Below, in pieces: positions 23,618 to 35,529 of a stretch of 64,000 bases of DNA. The number at the start of each line of letters is the position of its first letter. The stretch's first letter is position 1. This stretch comes from Cystobasidiopsis lactophilus (taxonomy: Eukaryota; Basidiomycota; Agaricostilbomycetes; Agaricostilbales; Chionosphaeraceae): the NCBI GenBank assembly GCA_001599975.1, contig BCIO01000001.1, positions 2,046,001-2,110,000 of the forward strand. The letters are read 5' to 3'. A program made the translations under genes and the position numbers. The notes below the pieces were generated by a model that saw only the letters and a list, made by a program, of their open reading frames with translations, did not search any database and was not told the origin of the DNA.

Positions 23618-24979
23618 TCAGATACTGTACGGTCGAGCCTGTCGACGAGGCGGCGGCGGCCCGCGTCCGAAGAATGTCCCTTTAGGTGGCCTGGCAGACT
23701 TCTCGTTGGGTGGCCCGAAGAAGGACTTCTCGGTAGGCGGCTTTTCGCTGTACCGTGGAGGAGGGTCAGGCTCTGGCTCCCGCGGGCCCTGTTCTAGATC
23801 GCCCAGCGGACGACGTCCCTTGCGGCTGAAGCACCCGCCTCTGCCTTCAGAGTCTTCCCTGTGCTTGAAGCATTTGCCGGTCAGCCATTTGACGGGGGTC
23901 GTCAGGAACCAGGTGCGAATCTCGTGCAAGATGATCAGCAACACGAATGCCGAGGCATCGTACTTGACACCATCGCGGGCTGACACGTCTACTCCTACTT
24001 TGAGATTTTCGTGTCTTACGTTGTTTAGAAATTCGAGATAGGCACTGAAGACCATGACTGGAACGCAGCTGAGAAAGGCGAGCCACGCTGGAATCAAGCG
24101 GATGTAGTGGGCTGGACCGTCGTCCACAGGAGGCTCGTAATTGGCCTTGTAGGCCGATATTGACTTGAGACAGGACAACAGAGCGTAGGATCCATACACC
24201 CTGGTGCAGCAATAAGCACGCTTCGAGGCGTTCACCAAAGGAAGTTCGCACAGAAGGGCAAACCAGTGGGCCTTCAAAGCGTAAACTCTGTATTGATTTG
24301 CCATGTCTTCTTTGACATTTAGCGTTGTGTTCATATGCGAGTTGAGGTACATGTCTGCGCAGTTTCGGGTCTTAGCAGCGCCTCGCCAGTAAAACCCTCC
24401 GGGTGGCAAACGCCTTTCTCAAGATCAGGGAAGCTTACCACCGCTGAAGTTGAAGACCTTCTTGATATGCCAATGTAAATACGCAACTTGAGCTACGAAG
24501 ACAGTCAGTTCGAAGATTCGATTCAGTGGTCGCGAGCTCACTGGCCTCCCATAGCGCGCCCAGAACGGCGCCGTCTAGATTAAACCTGAGCGATACTTCC
24601 AATGGGAAAGACGTGTATGCGCACCGAAGATGATCAGCGCGAATTTATACCGAAAAAGACGCCGTCTTGAAAACATACGTGGCCGACCGCGGTCTCTAGG
24701 TTGAAACGAGCCTTTCTCGAGGTCCACGTCCTCGACCTCGTTATACGAATAATCCTGCTCGCCCTTGTCATAGCCAGGTCCGGACCTGTCCGGCGGATAC
24801 AAGGGCGGACCAGTGTTCCACGAAGGTCTGAAAGAGCCATTGGGAAGAAGGTCGCGGGGGTCTGGAGGGTAATCGAAAGCAGGTGGAGGAGGCCTCCTAT
24901 ACGAGCCTAGAAGGCCATTGTTCGGGTGGTATGAGGCAAGAGGACGGCGCGGAAGGCCGAGAGGGTAGGAGCCTCCCAT
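23618..24979 (-). CDS. Tandem membrane protein family, copy A
   Basis: I do not recognise this family; it occurs three times in a row. Copy A begins MGGSYPLGLPRRPLASYH with a Pro/Tyr-rich cytosolic segment (RRPPPPAFDYPPDPRDLL). Membrane segments follow over several exons: RYKFALIIFDGAVLGALWEA, VAYLHWHIKKVFNFS, RVYALKAHWFALLCELPLV, RVYGSYALLSCLKSI, YIRLIPAWLAFLSCVPVMVF and SAFVLLIILHEIRTWFL. The C-terminal tail is Pro- and Gly-rich (PPPRYSEKPP, GRGPPPPRRQARPYSI). Exon junctions inside the sequence match those of copies B and C, which supports the model. The soluble loop LKVGVDVSARDGVKYD lies before the last helix. The 5' end differs from the other two copies, which start MSWR; the start chosen here is the first ATG in the Pro-rich frame. 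Function unknown. Confidence 0.72.
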
Positions 24980-25419
24980 CGAGGGAGGATAAGGGAATGC
25001 CCAGAAGACGTCCGAACAAGCGCTCTTGACTATCGAAGTCTAGGTGCAATGCGGCTACCAGGCCGCATGTAGCAAGAGGCCAGCTCTCAGTCCGGGACGG
25101 TCTAAGGATGGTTCGGTTGTAAGACGCCAAGAGGTCGCTCCGGGCACTCCGGGAAGGCGGTGCACAACGCAGCGGGTCCGAGGGGAAATGAGCTCGGCCT
25201 CTGTTGCTGGCCTTGCGACACGAAAGCTCCTGGTCACTTCGAAGGGTAGCGCGAATACCAAGCCTCGAGCGACGCCGGCGAAGCAAAGTGAAGACGCCAA
25301 GCAAAGTGCAAGCCACCAAGCAAGACGGAGATCACCTTGAGCAGCGTCATTCGATGTAATGTAGGCGTTGGTCAGAGCCATGCAGTGGGGGCGCGTTCCA
25401 CAAGGCAAAGCATGATAGC
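24980..25419. other. Spacer between tandem copies A and B
   Basis: This 440-base stretch is the 5' flank of copy A and the 3' flank of copy B. On the minus strand an open frame (25055-25408) contains a hydrophobic run, LAWWLALCLASSLCFAG. The flanks before copies B and C have partly similar sequence, so a short upstream exon or a conserved promoter are both possible. I could not join it to copy A with confidence. Confidence 0.4.
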
Positions 25420-27032
25420 TTAGCCAGACATTTTCAGCAAGGGTGGGCGAGTGGGCCCTTCTGGTCGCTTGGATGCTATGGGCCGCATGGATCCTCTAAA
25501 ACCTTTACCGGGTCGAGGTTTCATTTGAGGCTTTCTGGTTTCGTCGAAGTTGCCGAGTGGTGGCGATTTTTCGGGAGGCGGGCCTTCGCTCTCGTCCATT
25601 CGCATTCGCCCAGGTGGTCGCCCACGGCTTCGAAGAGGGCACAAGTGGTATAGTCGCCGCAGACAGCCAGATATGACATTAGTCCGAAGCTCGTGCAGAA
25701 TCAACAAAAGCACAAAGGCGTAGCCATCGTAGGCCACGCCCATCCGGCCATCGACGCTGACACCAACTTCCAGGCTCTCATGTTCCTTGAGGCACGGGCT
25801 GAAACCAACTGAATACAAGCCAGATGACACTGCTCACCACTTTGTTGGTGAACAGGATATAAGCGCTTGCAGCCATGACTGCCCGACGGTGGCATCTGAG
25901 CTCGGACTATGTAAAATTATCATAATAGAGAAAGACACACCCGGAACACAACTCAAGAAAGCGATCCAGGCTGGTATGAGGACGACGTATTTCTTGATCC
26001 CTTCCGGTTGGGCGACGGGGCCATTGTGCTTGAAGCTACTGATGCTTTTGACACAAGAAAGAACGCTATAGCTGCCATAGACTCTGAAGGTTTTGGCTTT
26101 GCGTCAGAAGGGCTCTACGTGGAGCGCAGCAGGGCTTCAGAGAAAGCTCACCCTAACGCCACCCAGTGGGCCTGCAGTCCAATGATCCTATAGTGGTTCG
26201 CCAGGTCTGTTCCCATATCAGGTTTATCTCTATTGAAAGGTGGAAGGTTGAGGGGGCCATTGACCTTCTTTGACGTTCAAAGGAGTCTGCCCTCAATCGT
26301 TAGAAGCTGTCTGCGTCCGTTGGGAAAAGGACCCACGTCCATCCATTGGTTAAGATACATGCCTGAGCGAAGATGTCAGGCTGAGATTTCACCTCAACGC
26401 GTCTGAAAGTCACCCACTGCCATCGAAGTAAAAGACCTGAAGAGCTCGACTCATTTAGTACGGCAATTCAAGTACGCCCATGGTGGAACTAACCTTTTTG
26501 ATGTGCCAATAAACGTACTCGACACGGGCTACAGGTAAAGAGTTGAGACGGCGCCTCCCTCAATCCAAACAGGCCTACTAGCTTCCCACAACAGGCCAAG
26601 GATCATGCCATCTGCAATTGATCGCCGTAAGTAACACGAACCCGCCTAAAAGAATACAGTCTACGAACCAACTACAATCAACACAAACTTGTATCGCTGA
26701 AAAGAGGACGAAGGAGCGGGTCTTCTTAGACCGCCCGCCTCCAGATCTTCCATGCCGCCGGCCGGGTTGTCATCCTCGCTCTCCATTCCAGTGGTCTGGT
26801 TGTAAGATGGAGGAAGAGGTTCGCCCATAGGCTCCCAGCCGCCTCTCATTCGCGCAGGAGGAGGCGGGCCGAACGTGCCTTTCATACTCTGAGAAGGCCA
26901 ACCGTAGGACCCAGGTGGAGGGCCGCCGTAGCTTCCAGGCGGCGGCGGCATCGGTGGCCTACCCCAGCTGTCAGGAGGTGGCAACCTGGGAGGGCCGGCA
27001 AAACGGCCTGGAGGAGGCGCCCGCCACGACAT
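25420..27032 (-). CDS. Tandem membrane protein family, copy B
   Basis: This is the second copy. It starts MSWRAPPPGRFAGPPRL and has Pro/Gly repeats of the type PPPGSYGG, then EPLPPSYNQ, an acidic DLEAGG and SSSFQRYKFVLIVV, where the first membrane segment begins and runs through an intron into DGMILGLLWEAS. Later exons contain RVYGSYSVLSCVKSISSFKH, PEGIKKYVVLIPAWIAFLSC, LEVGVSVDGRMGVAYDGYAF and LLLILHELRTNVISGCL. The tail is Pro/Lys-rich (PRPGKGFRGSMRP) and ends PPLLKMSG. The order, spacing and junctions match copies A and C, and the frame stays open in every exon I could check, so it looks functional. PPSYNQ resembles a PPxY motif, which WW-domain ubiquitin ligases bind; copy C has it too, copy A does not. 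That is an inference. Confidence 0.7.
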
Positions 27033-27475
27033 GCCTCAAGCCGTCCAACTCGCTGAGTCGACAGATTGATAAAGCTGCGCTCGAGCCAGCGGAGCGACAG
27101 CAATGAGCCCAGCTCGTAGTGCTTGTTCGTGTTTGGAGGCAGAAGGGCAGAGGGAAGGTCCCTTCATACCACTGCGCAAACCGGGGGCAGTGCAAAGGCG
27201 TTCGCAAGGGTCTCGCTCAGGTCTGTCTACCAGAGCTTGCCAATGGGGTCGCAAGCAGTAGTAGGGCCACCAAGACTGCCCAACAGGTTTGTAACATCGC
27301 AAGGCGTGGAGACCACTTGTGTGGTTCCGGTCTTTGTCGCCACCCACTTAGGGCAGTCCTTCATCCTGTGGTTGTCACTAACACATGCCCGAAGCTCTGG
27401 GATGGATTCCAAGTCTGGGTCTGGCTGGCCAGAGGCAAGCAATCGAAGCAAATGGCAGAGCGCAATTCTGGCAGG
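27033..27475. other. Spacer between tandem copies B and C
   Basis: This 443-base spacer is the promoter side of copy B and the 3' side of copy C. It shows patchy similarity to the matching flanks of copies A and C, as expected for a tandemly duplicated unit. No independent gene is supported. Confidence 0.4.
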
Positions 27476-29075
27476 TCAGCGAGACATTTTGGGCAGAGGC
27501 GGGCGAGCCGGCAGCTGTGATATCTCGGATCTCACGGAGCGCAAAGATGCACCGAAGCCCCTACCAGATGGGGGCACCTTCCCGTCAAAGCGTTGGTCGT
27601 CCGGTGGAGGCGATCTCTGCAAAGGCTCGCCTTCGTTCTCGTCCAGTGCTATTCGTGCCGGTGAGCGTCGCTGCTTCCGAGAAGCAAACAGGCGAAACAG
27701 CCGCCGCAACCCGCCAGAGATGATCTGGGTCCGGACCTCGTGCAAGACGACCAGCAACACCGAAGCTTCGCCATCATAGACCACGCCTACTCTGGGATCG
27801 ACACTGACACCGACCTCCAGGCTCTCTTGTTTCTTGGAGCATGGTGTGGGACCTGGTTCCATCGAAGAGCGAGAATGACCCACAATCTTCTGAAGATAGA
27901 GAAGATACCCGCTTGCGACCATGACTGCACAACGAACGGTAAACCCTTCGGTTGGAGCCTTTCCACTTCAGAAAAAGAGAATATCTCACGTGGAACGCAG
28001 CTCAAGAAGGCAATCCAAGCCGGAATGAGCGCCGCGTATTTCCTGATCCCTTTGGGCTGGACCATCGGGCCGTTGCGCTTCAGGCTATTGACGCTTTTGA
28101 CGCAGGATAGAATGCTATAGCTGCCATAAACGCTTTGGCATTTCGTTAGCGACCGCATTGAAAACGGACGTTCAGCGAGAGCTCACCCAAGAGCAACATA
28201 GTGCGCATGCAATCCAATCAGCCTGTACTTGTTCGCCAGGTCTGTTCATGTATCCACGTCATTTCAATTTGGCGCCCGGAAGAGGGAGCTGAGAGAAGCG
28301 CACCTTCTTTGACGCCAAGAGGGGTCTGGCAGCAAGCCCCCACGCGTTAGAAAAGGCGGTCCATATCACAAGAAGGGAACGCCTCACGTCCATCCACTGG
28401 CTTAAGTACATGCCTGAAAGTGATGGCGAATCAAGACTTTGCCTTGGTAAGAGGTACAAAGAAGACGCACTGCCACTGAAGTTGAACACCTATCGGTCAG
28501 GTCAAAAAAAGGAGCAGAGCCGCTATTTCGACGGCACAGCTGACCTTTTTAACATGCCAGAAGGCCCATTCAACACGGGCTAAGGGGTTGAAGATGAGAA
28601 GGTAACGCGTCCTCCTAACAAAAGGGGACCTTACTGGCTTCCCAGATCAGGTTTAGGGCAACGCCATCTGTGGTTCACGGTCATAAGCAACACGTTCCTG
28701 CGGAACAAGCCCAAGTCACGAACCAGGTACGATGAGAATAAACTTGTAGCGCTGCAGGCGCTGAAGGGAGGAAGTTGGAGATGACCTTTTCGGAGGGCCC
28801 GCCTCTAGATCGTCCACATTGGCTGGCGGGCCATCAGCCTCGCTCTCCAGTCCAATGGCCTGGTTGTAAGATGGAGGAGGCTCGTCCGGCGGTTCCCAGC
28901 CGCCAGGCCTGATTCGCGCTGCTGGAGGAAGGGGCGGGCCGAGAGAGCCGTTCATACTCTGTGGAGGCCTGCCAGAGGTTCCTGGCGGCGGTCCACCAAA
29001 GCTTCCAGGGGGGCGGCCCCAGCTGCCAGGAGGGGGCTTCCCACGAGGGGGGCCAGGGTATGGACGCCACGACAT
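27476..29075 (-). CDS. Tandem membrane protein family, copy C
   Basis: This is the third copy and the one nearest the divergent aldolase gene. It starts MSWRPYPGPPRGKPPPGS and carries PPGSFGG and PPGTSG repeats, EPPPSYNQ, DLEAGP, and the first membrane stretch RYKFILIVPDGVALNLIWEA, joined across an intron. The following exons read RVEWAFWHVKK, VFNFS, MYLSQWMDVRRSLLVIWTAF, DLANKYRLIGLHAHYVALG, VYGSYSILSCVKSVNSLKR, YAALIPAWIAFLSCVP, LEVGVSVDPRVGVVYDG and LLVVLHEVRTQIISGGL, with a tail ending ARPPLPKMSR. Copies B and C are closer to each other than either is to A: both share MSWR, the PPSYN motif and the PPLxKMS end. Function unknown. Confidence 0.7.
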
Positions 29076-29556
29076 CTCTCAAGCAAAGCAACTCCCAGAG
29101 TTGACAGTCTCGCAGTAGTAGCGACCAGGCTGCCACGAGGCCAGCTCGTTTGGAAGCAAAAGAGCAGAGAGCAAAGGTCCAGTGCAACTGCGCGTCCTCG
29201 GAGGCGGTGAACCTGCGTTCGCAAGGTCGTCGCCTGTGCCTCTTTTGAGAATGGGACAGCAAAGCAGAAGAGCCACACAGAGCGCGAACGATCTTGAGGG
29301 CGAACAAGACACGACCGTCACTGGCAGAGGACAAGGACAGTCGGCGGCGAGAGAACATTCATTTCTTCGTCGTGTTCTCACCACCAAAGTCGCTCGTTCA
29401 ATAATTGAGCTGCCAACTCGTAAGCGATCGTCGAGGCAGCGCAGCCTTGGGCTCTGGAAAGCACAAGCGCGCCGGGTCGAAATAGCCGCGCCGCTACCCA
29501 AAAATCAGTCTGGCACCTCTTCTTACTCCCATCGAACCCAGCAAGCATACAGGAAC
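29076..29556. promoter_or_regulatory. Divergent promoter region, copy C and aldolase
   Basis: These 481 bases separate the start of copy C (minus) from the aldolase start (plus). They hold no supported gene. The half next to copy C resembles the flanks of copies A and B. Confidence 0.45.
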
Positions 29557-30676
29557 ATGTCTAGCATCAAAGTCACGAAAGGCGAGCTGGCCAAGATGTG
29601 CGCTCGCGTTTGCCCTCCTGGAGCATGCTCAAGCCAAAGCTGATGAAGGAGGCCGACAGGATTGACCATTCTCTGCTGCACCCCACGATGACAGACGCCG
29701 AGATTGAAGAAGGAATCGCACTGGCCTTGAAGTACAACGTTGCCACCGTCTGCGTGAAGCCGTACTACGTGAAGCAAGCCAAAGCCGCGGTGGCGGGCTC
29801 GACGGTCCTTGTGTGCCCGTGCGCTTCCCCGGTCTCCAATTCTCTTTCGCCACTAAAGGTGCATGTTTGATGCAGAGTCATTGGCTTCCCGGCGGGCAAC
29901 AGCTTGACTGAGGTGAAAGTCTACGAGGCAACGAAAGCGGCGCAGGATGTAGGCTCTCTCTCTCTCCTCTGCCCTCTTCACCGAAAGGGAGCTGAGCATC
30001 ATCGGTTCAACAGGGCGGCGCTGAAATTGACATGGTGGTGAACGTGGGAAAGGTCTTGGGCGGCGACTGGAAGTACGTCGAGGACGAGATCAAGGCCATC
30101 AACGACGCTGTCGTAAAGGAAGGCGCCATCCTCAAGGTCATCTTTGAGGTGAGCGAAACTTCCATTAGCCGTCGTCTGGCCGCGGTCTGATTCCTGTATC
30201 AAACAACACAGAACGATTTCCTCAAAGAGGAGCACATTACCAAGCTCTGCGAGATCTGCAGCCGCATCGGCGTGGCTTTCGTCAAGACTGTAAGTCACTT
30301 TTGCTCAAAGGCAAGGCAACTTCCGGTCTGACCACTGCGGGCACAAAACAGAGCACCGGGTATGGCTTCGTGAAAGGCGCGAACGGCGACTACAACTACA
30401 AGGGTGCCACCCACGAACACCTCAAACTCATGCGCTCGCTGTGAGTACTTCTCTCAAGCTCTTTGGCTTGCTCTGAAGAAGGTCAATTTGACACAAAATC
30501 ACAGCTGCCCCGAGTCTGTCCAGATCAAGGCGGCAGGAGGAGTGCGCACGCTGGACGACCTCATCAAGGTCCGCGCTCTGGGTGTCACTCGTGTGGGAGC
30601 AACCGCCACCGCCGCCATGATGGATCTCTGCGATGCACGGGGCATCGGCGAGACTCCCGTCGAGGTCTCCATCTGA
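29557..30676 (+). CDS. Deoxyribose-phosphate aldolase (DeoC/DERA)
   Basis: DERA splits 2-deoxyribose-5-phosphate into glyceraldehyde-3-phosphate and acetaldehyde, the last step in salvage of deoxynucleosides. All class I aldolase motifs are present: RIDHSLLHPTMTDAEIEEG, VATVCVKPYYVKQA, TVIGFPAGNSLTEVK, GGAEIDMVVNVGKVLGG, AILKVIFENDFL with the relay Lys/Glu, and the Schiff-base Lys in AFVKTSTGYGFVKG. The end CPESVQIKAAGGVRTLDDLI and VTRVGATATAAMMD binds phosphate. Six exons are visible. The first junction is not certain: MSSIK joined to LMKEADRIDHS with a 69-base intron gives the normal family start. A CT-dinucleotide run at 29952-29965 lies in an intron. Length of about 260 residues is typical. 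Confidence 0.94.
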
Positions 30677-31213
30677 TCGCCTTCATCGCCACCCAGGCTC
30701 CTTTTTTTGCATTGCTGCATTTTCCCACTCGCCTCTCCAGGGCATTCCATATGCCCAAGAAGTGGGTCCCAAAGGCAATGGTGGCCATATCACGTGCGAC
30801 GGAGAGTTTCCAGATAAGGCGCGCAACCGCCAAGCGACTCCCAAGTTCATTCTCTCGAACCCGCTGAAGCGACCCGTCTCCTTCCAGCCAACAATTGATC
30901 AGCTATTTATTTCATCAAGCATCCGTCACCAGAGGACAGCTCGTCGACGCAAGCAAAGTCAAGTCGCTGGAATTCGTTATCTCACTTTGCCACTGCGACT
31001 CGGAAGCCCACCACACGCTGTCGGGTCCGCCTTCCGACGAGCTATCGTTGGACTCTCCTTCTCCATCGACCACCTTCCAGCCCTTGGCAATCCAAAGCCC
31101 GCCTTATCAGCCTTTTGCCCTCTCGGCGAACAAAGTGCCCTGATTGGCCCGGACCGAAAGCGTTGCCCTGAGCGTCCAAAACCGACAAGCTGGCTTCTTC
31201 ATTACAAACAAGC
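30677..31213. other. Intergenic, promoter of the zinc-cluster regulator
   Basis: No supported gene is seen in these 537 bases. An open frame of 82 codons at 30895-31143 has no domain and sits where a promoter is expected. Confidence 0.4.
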
Positions 31214-33688
31214 ATGGCCATGGCGAGCACTATCCCAATCGAAGCAGCCGACGACAAGCCCCTCAAGCGTTCGCGTACCGGTTGTTTGACCTGGTAGGCC
31301 CCCTTATTGAGCTCTTTGGAGAGGTCCGGCGAAGCTAACGGTGGCTTCGGCCCGGATTACAGTCGCAAGCGAAGTTAGTGCCATTTCAATGCTGCTGCGT
31401 TGCTTAGCAAGCTGTCTGACCTATATGTGCAACCTGCAGAGAAGAAGTGTCCTGAAGTGGTGAGTAGCGGCTGGCTGGTGTGAAGAATCGGCGCTGACGG
31501 TTAGGGGTTCGTCACTTAATAGTACGAAGGCGAAGCATGCACCAGATGCAAAGCAGGCGGTTGGCGCTGCGTCCGCATCGACCCTACATCGGCGCCCAAG
31601 AAGCAAGTTAAGAAGACACCGGCTGAGAAGCGCACTGCCCCAGCGACCGCTGCCTCTTCCACCAGCACTTCCAGTACTGACCCACTGCTCGCTCAACTGC
31701 TGCAGCCAGAGCCGGGCGTCATCAACCTGCAAGACAACCTGCTGACCGAGAACTGGTTCGACCTGCCTCTCGAGAACTTCCTGTCTCCAGATCGCATCCC
31801 AGAGAGCTTCACCGACCTGTCGCTTCTGCACAACGACCCAGTTCTTGGCTCGAGCGACGACGGCAGTCTGTCCAACCTGCAGTTGGTTGCGTCGCCCGGC
31901 CTCGCTTTGGAAGGCGCCAACGACAGGATCTTGCTTGACTTTTGTGGGTTGCCAGCTTGGTGATCGTGAATCTAGGATCTGATAGCCGTCTCTGTGCTAA
32001 GATTATCAATATGTGATCCGAGCTTGGGCAGTGTATGTCCTCTCCCCCGAACGAGCGGGCGGAAGTTTCAGGGCTCACCCGATGATCTTCAGAACTTATC
32101 CCCCGGAGATCTGCGCCACCATGATTGAACGCTGTCTCGAAGTTACTGAGAGGCACCCGCTTACAAGGGCGTCTCGCAAAGCTCTTTCCGCCTGCTGTAG
32201 GTCGGCGTTCGCTCGGCTTGGTTGGGGGCGCTAAACCCACTGGGACAATGCAGATGTTGTGCTCCATCGCCGTCAGCAGCAGCTCTGGCCCATGCGACCC
32301 AGTGCCAACAACGTCAAGAGGCAGCGACTAACGCCCGAGCTGATGATGGTCGAACTTGACCCCGAGCGGCTATTTGATGAGGCGTTCGAGATGGCGCAGT
32401 CCGTCCAGTCTGAGTATGTCATGGTCATTAGTCTGATTGGAAATTGGGCCGACGAAATTTGCTGCAGCCCGTCTCTGACTTTGGAAGCCCACCTTTGGGC
32501 TTTGTGCGATCTTCACGTGAGTTTGGACGGACTCTGACGAACTCAAATGCGAGACTAAGACATTGAATCGATGCAGATGGCCGCTGTATGTCTAACAAAG
32601 TGCCACCGCTGCTGCCGCTGACGTGACCGCCAGCTTGCGTACTTTGGCGCCGACAAGAGCAGCCAAGTCGTCAACGCCGCCGACAAGGTCTTATCAGCCG
32701 CCTTTGTAACCATTCTTCTGCTACGCACATCCAGAGTATAGACTCATTCTCATACTCCACAGGGACCCAATCCCGGCCTCGACTTGTCCTCGCTTGAAGG
32801 CTACAACACCTTCTGCCTCCGCTCGTTCGCCATGGACGACCTCAACCGGAGTTTGTCGAAGCGAAGAGTCACATTTTTTGCCTTCCATTACACCAACCAG
32901 GAGGCGCTCAGTCTGGTGTGGAATGGGCGCAAGCAGGATGGGTCCCATGATAATGTAAGCGGCAGGCAGGCCCTCCAGTCTTTGCGACGCGAAGCTGAAG
33001 CGGCCCATATCCAGTGGTTCGGTATGCCGTCAAGCTTGGCCATCCTGGTCATCAATGCCGCCAATGCTTGTGCACTGGCTTACAGAGGGGGGTCGAAGGA
33101 GGATGTGCCTCACGACATTCTGACCCAATCGCAAGAGCTCCTAAACCGCCTCAACACTTGGAAACCGGACTTTTCGCTATACGATGACGCACCCCGCCAC
33201 CCCCTCTCCATGGCGGCAGAGATCACGGTGGAGCAAGAGGTGTGGCGGAACTTGGCCATCCTGCTCCTTTACCGCCACGTGTTCCGCCGCTCTTTGCTGG
33301 AGCCGCTCATGCGCGATGCCATCACTCAAGTTTTGGACATGCTCAAGGCCATCTTGATTCTCTCCGAGACGAGGAAGCGCCAGCACAATAACATGATCGA
33401 CTTCTGGAGTGAGCTTTTTTTGTTGATGACTGCAGATGGCTTTATTCTGACTGAACGAGAAAAGGCTCGTACTATGCGTGCCCGGCTTTCCTAGTTGGCT
33501 CCCTGTGCACAGGCCCGGATGACCGCACCTTCTGCAAGCACTTCATCGAGTCAGCTGGACCCGACCAGGCGCTCAACGACATGCTCACGGTGCTGCAAGT
33601 GACTTGGACAGCATCTGACAGAGCCGGGCAGGCTCTCGACTGGTTTGAAGAGGCGAACAAGCGCGGCCTCAGTGTGGCTTTCTTTTGA
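31214..33688 (+). CDS. Zn(II)2Cys6 transcription factor with fungal-specific regulatory domain
   Basis: The N-terminus MAMASTIPIEAADDKPLKRSRTGCLTC joins across short introns to RKRKKKCPEV and YEGEACTRCKAGGWRCV. This gives the zinc cluster C-x2-C-x6-C...C-x2-C-x8-C, which binds DNA. Then come an Ala/Ser/Thr linker and a segment starting around 31685 (LLQPEPGVINLQDNLLTENWFD). The long C-terminal part (TYPPEICATMIERCLEVTERHPLTR; LSSLEGYNTFCLRSFAMDDL; FFAFHYTNQEALSLVW; SMAAEITVEQEVWRNLAILLLYRHVF) matches the fungal_trans_2 regulatory domain seen in arginine- and uracil-type regulators. The final exon gives YYACPAFLVGSLCTG and ends RGLSVAFF. Several exons between 31960 and 32770 are short and their junctions are less certain. 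The target pathway is unknown; it may act on the neighbouring aldolase, but nothing in the sequence proves it. Confidence 0.85.
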
Positions 33689-33746
33689 TGCACACTAGCA
33701 AATCAATTCTGTGCCACGACTCTTCCCTGTAATCTGCCTGCTTTGT

Positions 33747-35529
33747 TCAACCCTCGTTCTGCATTTCACGAACTTTCCGCCTCAGAATTGATACGGCTGG
33801 CGTAAACTTGACGCATGGCACTGAGCCTGACCGTGCCCACTTCTGAAGCGCTTGGCGCCATGCAGACGGCCTCCCAAGGTACTGCATAGCAGCGTGGCGA
33901 TCAATCCCATCGAATGCAAAGACCTCCGCGACCACGTCAAATCGCTTCTGGTGGGCCTGAGGGCTCTGCGCGACCAGGAAATCGAAGGACGCAAACGACG
34001 CCGGGTTTTGAAGGGTCTCCGATCGATCGTAAATCAGTCCAGGTCGATTGAGCTGCGTGAACAGGCTGGCGCCGGTCATAGCAGAGTATGTGTCGACATG
34101 AACGCGAGCTGTCACATGGTCAAAGCTCAGCTAGACCTGTTTTCGCATCGCGCCGACGTACCTGGTCCCGCCCCAAGATGCTTCAAAAGCTGCATGGAAG
34201 CCACTCCACCGGGATAGTTGAAGTGCGAGATGAATGTGGACGGGAGGCACAAGACAGCAGCGGATGCCAGCAGCCCAACCAAGGCGAAGGTACGCAGGCC
34301 GCGATGTGACCTAGGCACAGGAGCTCGTGTCATAGGTGGAGAGACGAAGCGTATTAGAGAATAGCAAGCTACCATTGGTAGATCGTTGAAATTGCGGCCA
34401 GGTTGAAGAGTGGCACACAATAGACCACAAAGCGCCACTCTTTGTGGCCCAGAAAGCTGAGGATGGCCACAGAAATGAGACATGGCATGACCATCTTGCG
34501 AATTTTGGCCGAGGTCAGAGCGCCGAGGAGTGAAAGCGGGTAGGCGAGCTGGAGCAGGCGGGGCAGGAAGGCCGAGAAGTAGGTGAATGGCGGTGATACC
34601 CCCCACTCTGCGCTCTTGCCTTGGACAGCATTAAACAGAAACGAATGCACTTCTGGCCACACGAAGGCAATGTTCCAGAAGTAAGAGTCGATGGCAATCG
34701 AGACGGCTGCCGAAGACAATTCAGCCAAAGAGTGCTGAGACAAGATTCTGATCAGCCCACCGACAGGAGCGCCGACGCAAAAGGCGAAGGAAATGGGGTG
34801 TCGGAGCCACACCCTACCATATTTTGTGGATGCGCCCAATCCGAGAAACACCGAAGCCAATTCAGCTCTGAGAATGGCCGCTGCGCAGGCAATCAACACC
34901 AGGCCTTGAAAAGCTGCTCTTCTGTTGGTCTGAAGGACGACCTTTGCGAGCCCCACTTGAACTGCGGCACTCAAGCGTGAGCACTCGACATATCACAAAT
35001 GCCATTGCTGGCCACCAACTGACCCCAGGGGAACGCCACCATGTTTGGTACAGTACGTCCAGCCCAAAAAGGCACGTGGAACTGCAGCAGGCTGAGGAGC
35101 AAGAATGGCTTTGCTGTTCGGCTTGGAAAATGGCGAGACAGATAGATCAAGCTGAAGGCGTTGCAGGTGGCCAGGCAGGCGCGAACTTGTTGGAATACTA
35201 TTAGTAGATTGAAGATAGCTGATAGCTTGGCAACACGCACCCAAAATTTGGAGCGCCAGCCCAGGGTGGTGGCAATATTGCTCCAAAAGGCGGAGTGCGG
35301 GCCTTTTGACAATGGAAGGCGCAAAGGAGAGTATCAATGGCCCCACAAAGGACCTTGGAACCGGCCCAGGGTGTGTTTTATGGTCGTAAAGAGTTGTGTC
35401 GCCGCCAAATTGGAGAATGTCATGAACAGCGTGCAGGGTCCACGACTCCTCGACCTTTGTGAATGGCGAGTACCACACATGGAGCCAGAACACAACACAG
35501 AGGGTGAGCTCGAGAACCCATCTTCGCAT
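33747..35529 (-). CDS. ALG12: ALG12, Dol-P-Man:Man7GlcNAc2-PP-Dol alpha-1,6-mannosyltransferase
   Basis: ALG12 adds the eighth mannose to the lipid-linked N-glycan precursor in the ER lumen. It is a GT22 multi-pass enzyme. The start MRRWVLELTLCVVFWLHVWYSP is the first membrane helix, followed by the family motif TKVEESWTLHAVHDIL (acidic EE, luminal) and PGPVPRSFVGPLI. Later segments, KVVLQTNRRAAFQGLVLI, ILSFLGHKEWRFVVYCVPLFN and HFNYPGGVASMQLLKHL, are specific for ALG12-type GT22 proteins. HKEWRF is shared across ALG9/ALG12/PIG-B. Introns lie near 35195-35245 and in three other places. An alternative upstream ATG at 35622 would add about 30 residues; I prefer the Met before the first helix. 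It ends 57 bases from the zinc-cluster gene and runs toward it. Confidence 0.9.

Noticed and set aside
29952-29965. CT-dinucleotide run
   Set aside because: It lies in an intron of the aldolase gene, where pyrimidine runs are normal.
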